In this document: positions 43,373 through 51,728 of the stretch, piece after piece
Layout: each line of letters begins with the position of its first letter
Numbering within the stretch: the first letter of the stretch is position 1
Assembly: GCA_022844275.1 (NCBI GenBank)
Contig: JALHMB010000005.1
Coordinates: forward strand, 186,001-250,000
DNA from: Hyphomicrobiaceae bacterium
GTDB lineage: Bacteria > Pseudomonadota > Alphaproteobacteria > Rhizobiales > Hyphomicrobiaceae
Direction of reading: 5' to 3'
DNA: 64,000 nucleotides
The notes under the pieces: model-generated
What the model was told of the DNA's origin: nothing
Database searches by the model: none
Seen by the model: the letters and a program-made list of their open reading frames with translations, nothing else
Translations under genes and position numbers: made by a program

Positions 43373-43801
43373 TTACTCCGTCACCCGAAGGCCCATCGAC
43401 CGCGCCGAGCCGGCGATAATCCGCGCAGCGGCCTCGGGGTCGTCGGTGTTGAGGTCCTTCATCTTGACCTTGGCGATGTCACGCACCTGGGCCATCGTCA
43501 CGCTGCCAGCGACCGAGCGGCCGGGCTCCTTCGATGCCGACTCGACGCCCGCTGCCTTCTTGAGAAAGTGAGACGCCGGCGGCGTCTTCATCTCGAAGGT
43601 GAAAGAGCGGTCGGAGAAGACCGTGATCTTGACCGGGATCGGCGTGCCCTGCTCCATGTCCTTCGTCTTGGCATTGAAGGACTTGCAGAATTCCATGATG
43701 TTCACGCCGCGCTGACCGAGCGCAGGCCCGATCGGCGGTGCAGGATTGGCCTGGCCGGCCTTCACCTGCAAATTGATGTAACCGTCTATCTTTTTCGCCA
43801 T
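43373..43801 (-). CDS. rplK: 50S ribosomal protein L11
   Basis: 142 residues. The N-terminal domain has [27 protein letters not shown] with the conserved proline pair, and the C-terminal rRNA-binding domain ends [13 protein letters not shown]11 binds the GTPase-associated centre of 23S rRNA and is the thiostrepton and stringent-response site. The 240 bp between nusG and rplK hold no gene. Confidence 0.98.
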   Translation of the reverse strand: MAKKIDGYINLQVKAGQANPAPPIGPALGQRGVNIMEFCKSFNAKTKDMEQGTPIPVKITVFSDRSFTFEMKTPPASHFLKKAAGVESASKEPGRSVAGSVTMAQVRDIAKVKMKDLNTDDPEAAARIIAGSARSMGLRVTE

Positions 43802-44041
43802 CTTTCTACTCTATCCCCTGCTCAACGTTCGGAGGCGAAGCCCCCAGGGTTAGCGGTAATCGGGCCGGCTTCAGCCCTCCCGCACGAGACGCGACGCGGG
43901 GTCCTTTGGCTTGCGCCATCCGGATATCCGCGTCGTGCCGATTCAGTCGTCTCTCGCAGCCTCGTACCCGGTATCGAAAGGGCTGGCCGCTTGTTCTCTT
44001 TGCCTTCCGGGTGCCACCCGCAGGTGCCGCCGGCAAGTGTT

Positions 44042-44575
44042 TCATCCCACCTTTTCGACCTGCGTGAACTCCAACTCAACCGGTGTCGGGCGCCCGAAGA
44101 TCGAGACCGCCACCTTGAGGCGGGACCGCTCCTCGTCGACCTCCTCGACAAGGCCGCTGAAGCTCGCGAACGGTCCGTCCGCAACCTTGACCGACTCGCC
44201 GATTTCGAAGGTGACGGTCGGCTTCGGCCGCTCGACGCCTTCCTTGACCTGGTTGAGGATGCGCATGGCCTCCTCTTCCGAGATCGGTACTGCCTTGTTG
44301 TCCGCGCCGAGGAAGCCGGTCACCTTCGGCGTATTCTTGATCAGCAGGAACGCCGGATCGGTCATCTCCATCTTCACGAGCACGTAGCTCGGGAAGAGTT
44401 TGCGCTCAGCGTGCACCTTGCGGCCGCGGCGCATCTCAATGACGTCCTCGGACGGCACCAGCACCTCCTCGAACAGGTGATCGAGGCTGGCGGCCTTAGC
44501 CCGCTCCTTGATGGCCTCCGCGACCTTCTTCTCGAAGTTCGAGTAGGCGTGAACGATGTACCAGCGCTTTGCCAT
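44042..44575 (-). CDS. nusG: transcription termination/antitermination protein NusG
   Basis: 177 residues. The N-terminal NGN domain starts KRWYIVHAYSNFEKKVAEAI and has LFPSYVLVKMEM; the C-terminal KOW domain is ESVKVADGPFASFSGLVEEVD. NusG binds RNA polymerase and links it to Rho or ribosomal S10. It follows secE by 63 bp in the conserved order. Length and motifs are normal. Confidence 0.98.
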   Translation of the reverse strand: MAKRWYIVHAYSNFEKKVAEAIKERAKAASLDHLFEEVLVPSEDVIEMRRGRKVHAERKLFPSYVLVKMEMTDPAFLLIKNTPKVTGFLGADNKAVPISEEEAMRILNQVKEGVERPKPTVTFEIGESVKVADGPFASFSGLVEEVDEERSRLKVAVSIFGRPTPVELEFTQVEKVG

Positions 44576-44638
44576 GCTGCCCTGCTGTAACCTAACCCAT
44601 ACGCGCCGGAGCGGCTCGACGGCCGACCGGCCGTCCCG

Positions 44639-44836
44639 TCAGCGGGACGCGCTCAGCACGAGCTGCACGAGCCATCCAATGCCTTGATCCACAAGCGTAA
44701 AAAAGATCGACGCGAGAGTGACCATGACGAGGACCATAGCCGTCGTGATCCAAACTTCCTTCCAGGTCGGCCAAGTGACCTTGGCCGTTTCCTGCCGCAC
44801 TTGCTGGAGAAATTCGAAGGGGTTCGTTCTCGCCAT
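44639..44836 (-). CDS. secE: preprotein translocase subunit SecE
   Basis: 65 residues, the short alphaproteobacterial form. A polar head (NPFEFLQQVRQETAKVTWPTWKE) leads to a single membrane helix (ITTAMVLVMVTLASIFFTLVDQG). SecE clamps SecY in the translocon. It lies 99 bp after tRNA-Trp and before nusG. Confidence 0.97.
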   Translation of the reverse strand: MARTNPFEFLQQVRQETAKVTWPTWKEVWITTAMVLVMVTLASIFFTLVDQGIGWLVQLVLSASR

Positions 44837-44935
44837 CAGCTTTCATTCCCTGCCTGTCCGTGGCGAGAGGACCAACGAGGACGCTCACGCTCAAATCCCA
44901 GCCGTCGCGAACGCCGCTCTCGCATCGGGGTGGAT

Positions 44936-45011
44936 TGGCAGGGGCGGAGGGTCTCGAACCCCCAACCTTCGGTTTTGGAGACCGACGCTCTACCAATTGA
45001 GCTACACCCCT
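44936..45011 (-). tRNA. tRNA-Trp (anticodon CCA)
   Basis: A 76-nt minus-strand tRNA with the CCA end encoded. The acceptor stem pairs AGGGGTG with CGCCCCT (one T.G). The anticodon loop CTCCAAA between TCGGT and ACCGA gives CCA. D-loop AGCTCAATTGGTAGAGC and T-arm GGGTTCGAGACC are canonical. Its place before secE is the usual alphaproteobacterial order. Confidence 0.97.
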
Positions 45012-45381
45012 CGAGGTCCACCCCCGAACACGGTCAGGCATGTACGTTCAGGTGGATTGACCTTCGCGAGACCCCGCAGTCCGCGCCGCAACAGACACCT
45101 CAAACGAAGTGCAGCCGACAACGCAGTTCCCGGGTTTTCAAGTCCCGCCTGCTGCAATGTCGACTTTCGCTTGGATGTGTTTCGGACGCCTCTTATAGAG
45201 GTTACCCGCAGCCGATACAAGCCCGATCGTAACTTTTTTCTTGACTTCGGCGTGAGGGGTCTGGCGCTCGCCAATTGGGGCTATAGCCTACCGAAATTTA
45301 TATAAGAACGGCATGGTTTTAGTTCAAGAGTACGCAAATGCCAAGCTGGCTAACGATGGCCACGTTGGCGGAGACTGTGAC
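45012..45381. other. 370-bp divergent intergenic region
   Basis: No gene was found between tRNA-Trp and the isochorismatase-like gene. It becomes A/T-rich from about 45180 and holds the candidate promoter described next. A tufA gene, which often precedes tRNA-Trp in this order, is absent. Confidence 0.6.
45192..45220 (-). promoter_or_regulatory. candidate sigma-70 promoter for tRNA-Trp-secE operon
   Basis: On the minus strand TTGTAT (45220-45215) and TATAAG (45197-45192) are separated by exactly 17 nt. Transcription would start near 45185, about 175 nt before the tRNA. It is the best sigma-70-like match in the divergent gap, but no start site is known. Confidence 0.5.
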
Positions 45382-45936
45382 ATGATCATGAGCCGGAATC
45401 GCGCTCAGCTCCTCCTGATCGATATTCAGGACCGCTTGGCGCCCAACGTCGCTGGCGGCGAGGGGGTAACGGCGAACTGTGCGCGCCTTGCCCGCTACGC
45501 CAGACGGCTGGATGTGCCGGTCACCGTGACCGAGCACTACCCCAAGGGTCTAGGCCCGACCGCAGGTCCTGTGCTGGAGGCTCTCGGCAATGACGTGGCG
45601 GCTCTACCCAAGATCGCCTTCTCGGCATGGCAGGACGCGGCGATTCGCACCCGCATAGAAACGCTCCGGGCAGCCGGCCGCGCGCAAATCATCATCGCGG
45701 GCATGGAGGCGCACGTATGCGTCTGCCAGACGGCGCTCGACCTCCTTGCCAGCGGACTCGACGTGTTTCTGGTTGCAGATGCCGTCGGCTCGCGGGCCGC
45801 CGACGTGCGCGACCTCGCTGTCCGACGCCTGGAGCGCGCCGGTGCGCGTGTCGTCGCACACGAGATGGTCGCTTTCGAATGGCTCGGCCGCGGCGATACG
45901 AAGGAGTTCAAGGACCTCATTGAAGTGATAAAGTGA
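45382..45936 (+). CDS. isochorismatase-family cysteine hydrolase (YcaC/nicotinamidase-like)
   Basis: 184 residues. The catalytic triad is visible: Asp in [10 protein letters not shown], Lys in [10 protein letters not shown] and Cys in [15 protein letters not shown], with the cis-peptide region just before the cysteine. The family includes nicotinamidase, isochorismatase and YcaC-like amidohydrolases; the substrate here is uncertain and the YcaC-like group is the best fit. The ATG at 45382 is backed by GGAGA; another ATG at 45388 is two codons on. It may be cotranscribed with the acyl-CoA dehydrogenase 46 bp downstream, without an obvious metabolic link. Confidence 0.85.
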   Translation: MIMSRNRAQLLLIDIQDRLAPNVAGGEGVTANCARLARYARRLDVPVTVTEHYPKGLGPTAGPVLEALGNDVAALPKIAFSAWQDAAIRTRIETLRAAGRAQIIIAGMEAHVCVCQTALDLLASGLDVFLVADAVGSRAADVRDLAVRRLERAGARVVAHEMVAFEWLGRGDTKEFKDLIEVIK

Positions 45937-45982
45937 CGGCCGAACACATTTCGCCACCGACGCCAAACCAGGAATTCGGATC

Positions 45983-47188
45983 ATGCAGGAAACAGCCCCC
46001 AAGGCCGCGCGCGCCGCTTTTCAGTGGGACGATCCGTTCCTCATCGAGGAGCAGTTCAGCGAGGACGAGCGGATGATCCGCGATACGGCGCGGGACTACT
46101 GCCAGGAGAAGCTCGCCCCTCGCGTGATCTCCGCCTACCTCGATGAGCGCACGGACCGCGAGATCTTCACCGAGATGGGCGCGCTCGGCCTGCTCGGCGT
46201 GACCATCCCCGAGAAGTACGGCTGCGCGGGCGCCAACTACGTGTCCTACGGGCTCGTCGCGCGCGAAGTCGAGCGCGTGGACTCCGGCTATCGCTCGATG
46301 AATTCAGTGCAGTCCTCTCTCGTCATGTACCCGATCTATGCGTACGGCTCGGAAGAGCAGCGCATGCAGTATCTGCCGAGGCTCGGCTCGGGCGAATACG
46401 TCGGCTGCTTCGGCCTGACGGAGCCCGATGCGGGCTCAGATCCCGGCGGCATGAAGACGCGCGCCGAGAAGGTTGCGGACGGCTATCGCCTGACGGGCTC
46501 GAAGACGTGGATCTCAAACGCGCCGATCGCGGACGTGTTCGTCGTCTGGGCGAAGTCGGCAGCACACAATGACGAGATCCGCGGCTTCATTCTCGAGAAG
46601 GGCATGAAAGGTCTCTCAGCGCCGAAGATCGGCGGCAAGCTGAGCCTCAGATGCTCGATCACGGGTGAAGTCGTCATGGACGGCGTCGTCGTGCCGGAGA
46701 GCGCGATGCTTCCGAATGTCTCCGGCCTCAAGGGCCCGTTCGGCTGCCTCAATCGCGCGCGCTACGGCATTGCATGGGGCGCCATGGGCGCAGCAGAGGA
46801 CTGCTGGCACCGCGCGCGCCAGTACACGCTCGACAGAAAGCAGTTCGGTCGTCCGCTGGCTGCGACGCAGCTCGTGCAGAAGAAGCTCGCCGACATGCAG
46901 ACGGAGATCTCGCTCGGCCTGCAGGCGGCACTGCGCTGCGGGCGCCTCTTCGACGAGGGACGGCTCGCGCCGGAAGCGATCTCGATCATCAAGCGCAACA
47001 ACTGCGGCAAGGCGCTCGACATCGCACGCATGGCGCGCGACATGCACGGCGGCAACGGTATTCAGATCGAGTACCACGTGATGCGGCACGCGGCGAACCT
47101 CGAAACGGTCAACACCTATGAAGGCGCGCACGACGTGCACGCGCTCATTCTCGGCCGTGCGCAGACCGGGCTGCAGGCTTTCTTCTGA
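45983..47188 (+). CDS. glutaryl-CoA dehydrogenase (acyl-CoA dehydrogenase family)
   Basis: 401 residues. The FAD-binding [17 protein letters not shown] block, the substrate/FAD segment [19 protein letters not shown] and the catalytic base E380 in [20 protein letters not shown] are clear. The TYEGxHDxHxLILGRxxTG signature and a catalytic Glu in this place mark glutaryl-CoA dehydrogenases, which oxidise and decarboxylate glutaryl-CoA to crotonyl-CoA in lysine and tryptophan breakdown. It uses FAD and an electron-transfer flavoprotein in the cytoplasm. No glutarate CoA-transferase is adjacent. Confidence in the exact substrate is fairly high. Confidence 0.9.
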   Translation: MQETAPKAARAAFQWDDPFLIEEQFSEDERMIRDTARDYCQEKLAPRVISAYLDERTDREIFTEMGALGLLGVTIPEKYGCAGANYVSYGLVAREVERVDSGYRSMNSVQSSLVMYPIYAYGSEEQRMQYLPRLGSGEYVGCFGLTEPDAGSDPGGMKTRAEKVADGYRLTGSKTWISNAPIADVFVVWAKSAAHNDEIRGFILEKGMKGLSAPKIGGKLSLRCSITGEVVMDGVVVPESAMLPNVSGLKGPFGCLNRARYGIAWGAMGAAEDCWHRARQYTLDRKQFGRPLAATQLVQKKLADMQTEISLGLQAALRCGRLFDEGRLAPEAISIIKRNNCGKALDIARMARDMHGGNGIQIEYHVMRHAANLETVNTYEGAHDVHALILGRAQTGLQAFF

Positions 47189-47211
47189 CAACGTGAAGCG
47201 GGAGGTTCGTG

Positions 47212-47463
47212 ATGCTGGCGCTCAGGCCGAACTGCGAATGCTGCGACAAGGATCTCCCGCCGGACGCGCCGGATGCGGTGATCTGCTCCTTCGAGTGCAC
47301 GTTCTGCACGGATTGCGCGGAGCATCGTCTGCCGGGTGGGCGCTGCCCGAACTGCGGCGGCGAGCTCGTGCGCCGTCCCGTGCGGCCAACCGATCGGCTG
47401 ACGAAGTTCCCGCCCTCCGACAAGCGCGTCGTGAAGGCACACGGCTTCTGCGGGAGCGCGTGA
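47212..47463 (+). CDS. DUF1272 cysteine-rich protein
   Basis: 83 residues with eight or more cysteines arranged as CECCDKDL, ICSFECTFCTDCAE and GRCPNCGGEL, a zinc-ribbon-like pattern that defines DUF1272. No function is known; zinc binding is inferred from the Cys spacing. GGGAGG lies before the ATG at 47212. It starts 23 bp after the glutaryl-CoA dehydrogenase gene in the same direction and is convergent with the SDR gene. Confidence 0.88.
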   Translation: MLALRPNCECCDKDLPPDAPDAVICSFECTFCTDCAEHRLPGGRCPNCGGELVRRPVRPTDRLTKFPPSDKRVVKAHGFCGSA

Positions 47464-47476
47464 CGCTGAGGCGTAT

Positions 47477-48229
47477 TCAGAGCCCTCGGCCACCCGCAAC
47501 ATCGATCGTCACGCCAGTCACGTAGGACGCTTCCGGCGAGCAGAGCCAGAGCACGCTCTCGGCGACCTCGCGCGCCGTGCCGCCGCGCCCGATCGGCACA
47601 CTCGAGGCAATACGCGCAACGCGGCCTGGATCGCCTGCGCTTGCATGAATGTCCGTCTCGATGACGCCAGGCCGCACGCCGTTGACGCGGATGCCCTCCG
47701 CCGCGTGCTCCTTCGCGAGACCGATGGTCATCGTGTCGATGGCGCCCTTCGACACCGCGTAATCGAGGCACTCGAAAGCGCCGCCGAGGCGCGCCGCCAT
47801 CGACGACATGTTGACGATCGCGCCTCCCTTGCCGCCGAGCCGCGTCGACATGCGCCGGATCGCCTGCTGGTTGGCGTGAAAAGCACCGACGAGATTGACT
47901 GCGATCGTGCGCGAGAGCTGCTCCGCGCTGATATCGACGAAGCGCGTGTGCGGCCAGAGGATGCCGGCGTTGCTGAAGAACGCATCGAGGCGGCCGAACG
48001 TGCGGTCCACAGCCTCGAAGGCAATGCGGATCGCAACATGATCAGCAACATCGCACTGAATTGCGACTGCACGGCGGCCCATGCGCTCGATGTCCGCGAC
48101 CACACTTTCGGCAGCATCCTTGCGGCCAATGTAGGTGAGCGCGACGTCGTAGCCGCGCTCGGCTGCAAGTCGCGCGGCAGCGGCGCCAATCCCGCGCGAA
48201 CCGCCCGTGACAAAAAATACACTGCTCAT
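47477..48229 (-). CDS. short-chain dehydrogenase/reductase (FabG-like SDR)
   Basis: 250 residues of the classical SDR fold. TGGSRGIG binds the NAD(P) cofactor, FSNAGIL stabilises the sheet, and the catalytic Ser-Tyr-Lys appears in VNMSSMAAR followed by YAVSKGA. YIGRK after strand 2 suggests NADP preference. The C-terminal SPEASYVTGVTIDVAGG motif is typical of FabG-related oxidoreductases. The substrate is unknown. It ends 14 bp from the convergent DUF1272 gene. Confidence 0.88.
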   Translation of the reverse strand: MSSVFFVTGGSRGIGAAAARLAAERGYDVALTYIGRKDAAESVVADIERMGRRAVAIQCDVADHVAIRIAFEAVDRTFGRLDAFFSNAGILWPHTRFVDISAEQLSRTIAVNLVGAFHANQQAIRRMSTRLGGKGGAIVNMSSMAARLGGAFECLDYAVSKGAIDTMTIGLAKEHAAEGIRVNGVRPGVIETDIHASAGDPGRVARIASSVPIGRGGTAREVAESVLWLCSPEASYVTGVTIDVAGGRGL

Positions 48230-48411
48230 ATCAGCACCTGAAGCCTTGGAGGTCCTTGATCAGTATGAAAGCATGGTGCATCGCGCCGCAATGATCGATC
48301 GCAAAGTCGGGTCGGAGAAAATGCGCGAGGCCGCCCTTGATCCGGCCGTGTTCGTCACCCACGTCTTAACTATGGCGAGCCGATCAACAGCAATAGAAAG
48401 GTTGCCTCAGC

Positions 48412-48780
48412 ATGACGACACCCCTCGAAATCGCGTTCCACGGAGTCGACAAGAGCGAAGCGCTCGAGGCGCGCATCCAGGAAAAATTCGGGCGCCTGCA
48501 CGGCCACTTCGATCGCATGACGCACGCGCGCGTCGTGATCACGTCGCCGAACCGGACGGACGCACGGGCAAAGATGTTCACGGTCAAGATCGACATCGGG
48601 GTGCCCGGACAGCAGCCGATCGTGGTCAACAGTGAGGGGGACTACACCGACGTCTTCATTGCTCTGCGCGACACATTCAACGCGGCACAGCGAAAGCTCG
48701 ATGCCACCGCAGGCAAAATGACCAACACCGCAAAGCGCGAGCGAGCGCGGCGGAAGCCCGCGCCGAATGGCGCTGCGTAG
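48412..48780 (+). CDS. HPF/RaiA-family ribosome-associated protein (short form)
   Basis: 122 residues. The S30AE/HPF domain opens PLEIAFHGVDKSEALEARIQEKF and has MTHARVVITSPN, then GQQPIVVNSEGDYTDVFIALRDTFNAAQRKLD. The family binds the 30S decoding region and promotes ribosome hibernation in stationary phase. This copy ends in a basic tail (RERARRKPAP) and lacks the C-terminal dimerisation domain of long HPF, which is the main alphaproteobacterial form. The usual rpoN/ptsN neighbours are absent, so this may be a second, diverged copy. It is convergent with cfa. Confidence 0.8.
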   Translation: MTTPLEIAFHGVDKSEALEARIQEKFGRLHGHFDRMTHARVVITSPNRTDARAKMFTVKIDIGVPGQQPIVVNSEGDYTDVFIALRDTFNAAQRKLDATAGKMTNTAKRERARRKPAPNGAA

Positions 48781-48790
48781 ATTTGGAGCT

Positions 48791-50035
48791 CTAGCCCCAG
48801 CCGATCCCGCGCTCCTGCTCGATGCGCTCGTAGGCACGCTGCACATCGACGGCGTAGTCGCGCACGACGGGAGCTGCGTCGCGCCTTTTCGCAAGCTGCA
48901 TGTGGAAGACTTCCTGCGATCCCGTGCGGAACATCATCTCTGCGCTGATCAGGTAGAACTCCCACATGCGGCAGAAGCGCTCGTCGTACATCTTCGCAAT
49001 CGTCGCGCGGTTCGCCTCGAAGCGCTGATGCCAATGGCGCAGCGTCGTCGCGTAGTGCACGCGCAGGAACTCCAAGTCGGTCACCCAGAGGCTATTGTTC
49101 TCGGTCGCGGGAAAGACTTCCGAGAGCGCGGGCGAGTAGGCACCGGGGAAGATGTATTTCCTGAGCCAGGGGCTTGCCGTGCCGGGCGGACTCATTTTGC
49201 CGATCGAATGCAACAGCATGAGACCATCGTCGGTCATGAGATCGTTCACCTTGGCGAAGAACTCGCCGTAGTGGCCGACACCCACATGCTCGAACATGCC
49301 CACTGAAACGATGCGATCGAACTTGGTCTTGAGCTGCCTGTAGTCCTGCAGCGCGAATTTCACGCGACCTTCGAGACCCGCGGCCTTCGTACGCTCGACA
49401 GCGAGCGCGTACTGCTCCTTCGAGAGCGTCACGCCCGTCACGTGGACATCCGCGACCTCAGCGAGATAGCGCGCGAGCCCGCCCCAACCCGAGCCGATGT
49501 CGAGCACGTTCATGCCGGGTTTCAGATTGAGCTTTGCCGCGATTAGCCGACACTTGTTGCGCTGCGCGGACTCAAGCGTCTCGCTCTCGTCGCGGAAATA
49601 GGCGCAGGAATAGAAAAGCTCCTTGTCGAGAAAGAGCTCGTAGAAGGCATTGCCGAGATCGTAGTGGTGCGCGACGTTCTGCTGCGCTTTGCCGATCGGG
49701 TTCGCCTGTTGAAAGCGCTTGAGGCTCCGCGAGACGCTTTTCAGCACGCGTTGAAGAGGTTGATTGCCGAGCGAGAGGCGGTTCACCGAGAAGAGCGTGA
49801 GGAAGTCGCGCAGCCCCGTGTCGGGGAATGTCATCCGCCCGTCCATGTAGGCTTCGCCGGCGTGCAGCTCCGGATTGAAGAAGAGCTTTCTGTAGAGGCT
49901 CGGATCGGTGAGCCGCATGTTCGCAGTCGGCCCCGGCTTCACGCCGCCGAACACATGCGTCTTGCCCTCGGCATCGACGACCGTGAGGGTGCCGACCTTC
50001 ACGAATGAAGCCAGCATCTTGGACAGTGGGAACAT
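48791..50035 (-). CDS. cfa: cyclopropane-fatty-acyl-phospholipid synthase
   Basis: 414 residues. An N-terminal lipid-binding region (residues about 1-110) precedes the SAM domain with VLDIGSGWGGLARYLAE. Other family blocks are NVAHHYDLGNAFYELFLDKELFYSCAYF, SVGMFEHVGVGHY and SWLRKY-like IFPGAY. The enzyme methylates the double bond of phospholipid acyl chains in the membrane using S-adenosylmethionine. HHYDLGNxFY is diagnostic. It ends close to a short HPF gene, another factor linked to stationary phase, but the pair is convergent. Confidence 0.93.
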   Translation of the reverse strand: MFPLSKMLASFVKVGTLTVVDAEGKTHVFGGVKPGPTANMRLTDPSLYRKLFFNPELHAGEAYMDGRMTFPDTGLRDFLTLFSVNRLSLGNQPLQRVLKSVSRSLKRFQQANPIGKAQQNVAHHYDLGNAFYELFLDKELFYSCAYFRDESETLESAQRNKCRLIAAKLNLKPGMNVLDIGSGWGGLARYLAEVADVHVTGVTLSKEQYALAVERTKAAGLEGRVKFALQDYRQLKTKFDRIVSVGMFEHVGVGHYGEFFAKVNDLMTDDGLMLLHSIGKMSPPGTASPWLRKYIFPGAYSPALSEVFPATENNSLWVTDLEFLRVHYATTLRHWHQRFEANRATIAKMYDERFCRMWEFYLISAEMMFRTGSQEVFHMQLAKRRDAAPVVRDYAVDVQRAYERIEQERGIGWG

Positions 50036-50095
50036 GGCCCCCCCGCTGTTTGGTGCGAATTCTAAGTCAGCGGAACATTGGCCCGCGGTTGCCGC

Positions 50096-50578
50096 TCAGT
50101 CCACCTTTGATGGGCCAGCGTCCAGATGTTTCACCATATGCGCAATGATGCGGTCGCTCAGCGGCTCCGTGCGCTCGATCTCATAGCCATTGCGGCCATA
50201 CCAGTCGATAAGATGGCGCAGCGTCGCGCCGGTGTAGAGCCGCATGGTTCCGAGACCCAGATCGCGCGCCCGCGTTTCGGCAGCAGCGAGCATGGCATGT
50301 CCGAGCCCGCCCTGTTGCGCCTGCGGGTCCGTGGCGATGCTCCAGATGAGCAGATCTGCGGGGCGCGGCTCCAGAATGAGCACGCCCGTGATTGGGCCGT
50401 TGGCCGTCACCCAGACCTCGTAGTCGCGGAATATCTCGGCGTAATCTGCAAGCAGCGGCAGCGGCTCGACGCCGAGCAATGTGCGATTGCGCGCATAGGC
50501 CGCCCGCTGAATGGCCACGACAGCGTTCAAATCCGCGGGCGCGGCGCGGCGTAGCGCGAGATTGCCAGCCATGAGCAT
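50096..50578 (-). CDS. GNAT-family N-acetyltransferase
   Basis: 160 residues with the acetyl-CoA-binding loop QQGGLGHAMLAAAETRARDLG (motif A, Q/RxxGxG) and an adjacent RLYTGATLRHLIDWYGRNGYE segment, the C-terminal GNAT motif B. The acetyl acceptor is unknown. GAGGAGG lies 7 nt ahead of the ATG at 50578, so the longer frame extending to 51412 is a shadow over the opposite DUF169 gene. It lies 60 bp upstream of cfa on the same strand and could share its transcript. Confidence 0.85.
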   Translation of the reverse strand: MLMAGNLALRRAAPADLNAVVAIQRAAYARNRTLLGVEPLPLLADYAEIFRDYEVWVTANGPITGVLILEPRPADLLIWSIATDPQAQQGGLGHAMLAAAETRARDLGLGTMRLYTGATLRHLIDWYGRNGYEIERTEPLSDRIIAHMVKHLDAGPSKVD

Positions 50579-50674
50579 CAGCCATCCTCCTCGGCAGAGG
50601 GCCGCACCTTGCACAGGGCCCGCCGAGGGCACAATATCGCTCGAGAACAAAATCCCACGATGAAGGAAACGACC

Positions 50675-51478
50675 ATGACCGCCCTCGCCGAGCCCCAGGC
50701 GACCTCCCACGACTATGCGAAACTTGCCGCTGACCTCGAGCGACTGCTGAGACTGCGCTCGTTCCCGTTCGCCATGAAGCTCTTCGAGGATCGCAGCGAG
50801 ATGGAGGCCATCCCGCGCATTCGCCGGCCCAAGGCCGTGCATACGCTCGATCAGGCGGTCGCGCAGGCCTCGCGCCTCGGCTGGACGGTCGGCATTACAT
50901 CGGAGGATCTCGTCGGTGCGCAGTGTCGCGCTGTCGTCGGTCTCGGGGGCGCCAAGGACGAGAAGTGGAAGTCCGGCGCGCACATGGTGAACGTGTGGTT
51001 CTCGACGCCCGATGACGCGCAGAAGCACCAAGCAGCCATGCACTGCGTCCCAGATGGCCGGTACGACGCGCTGGCCGTTGCGCCACTCGCTGCGGGACGG
51101 CTCGATCCGCCAGACATCGCCCTCTTCTACGCGACACCCGGCGCCATGATGTATTTCATCAATGGGCTGCAGTGGGCGGGCTACAAGAAGTTCGACTGGG
51201 GCGTGGTGGGCGAGAGCGCCTGCGCCGACAGCTGGGGCCGTGCGCTCACGAAGCGCGAGCCGTCGCTGTCGATCCCCTGCTTTGCCGAGCGGCGCTATGG
51301 CGGCGTGCTCGACGACGAGATGCTGATGGCGCTGCCACCCGATCAACTGGCGAAGGCGATCACCGGCATGGAGGCCCTTGCAAAGAACGGGTTCCGCTAT
51401 CCCTTCGCGCAATACGGAATCCAGAACGACGTTCGCGATGGCATGGCGCGAAGCTATCCGGACCGGGCGAAGAAGTGA
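50675..51478 (+). CDS. DUF169 family protein
   Basis: 267 residues from the ATG at 50675, which is preceded by AAGGAA; an ATG at 50660 is in the same frame. Recognisable DUF169 features are LRSFPFAMKLFEDRSEMEAI, an Arg-Lys segment, EDLVGAQCRAVVGLG, a conserved cysteine (ACADSWGRA) and the C-terminal YPFAQYGIQNDV. Members are best known from archaea and anaerobes and are suspected to bind a metal or cofactor; function unproven. It is divergent from the GNAT gene. The 250 bp after it to the carboxypeptidase gene contain no gene. Confidence 0.82.
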   Translation: MTALAEPQATSHDYAKLAADLERLLRLRSFPFAMKLFEDRSEMEAIPRIRRPKAVHTLDQAVAQASRLGWTVGITSEDLVGAQCRAVVGLGGAKDEKWKSGAHMVNVWFSTPDDAQKHQAAMHCVPDGRYDALAVAPLAAGRLDPPDIALFYATPGAMMYFINGLQWAGYKKFDWGVVGESACADSWGRALTKREPSLSIPCFAERRYGGVLDDEMLMALPPDQLAKAITGMEALAKNGFRYPFAQYGIQNDVRDGMARSYPDRAKK

Positions 51479-51728
51479 TCCGATACTGTAAATCCGACCA
51501 AGATTGTGGCTCGATGGCCGCGGGTAGCGACGAATGACCGCTATGCGGCTGGATTTTGCAACTCGGTCATGAAATCAGCCCGCGGATAAGGCTAGAGTAA
51601 AGTTCGTCGGATATGCTTGCCGCCGTCGAGATTCGAACGGCCGGCTGGCGGCCTGGAGTGCGTGCCGACTTTGACATCGGCTGCGGCCTCGGCCGTCACA
51701 ACGCGAAACTCAGAGGGAATCAGGCAGA

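Noticed and set aside
45120-45160. T-arm-like hairpin suggesting another tRNA near tRNA-Trp
   Set aside because: CGGG...CCCG around TTTTCAAGT resembles a T-arm, but no acceptor stem, D-arm or anticodon arm could be placed around it.
48207-48635. Plus-strand open frame of 142 codons over the HPF start
   Set aside because: It overlaps the HPF gene in another frame; the HPF frame has a clear domain.
50096-51412. A 438-codon minus-strand gene
   Set aside because: Only the GNAT domain from 50578 is real; the upstream part is antisense to DUF169.
51615-51665. GATTCGAAC motif resembling a tRNA T-loop
   Set aside because: The flanking bases do not pair as a 5-bp T-stem and no other tRNA arms are present.
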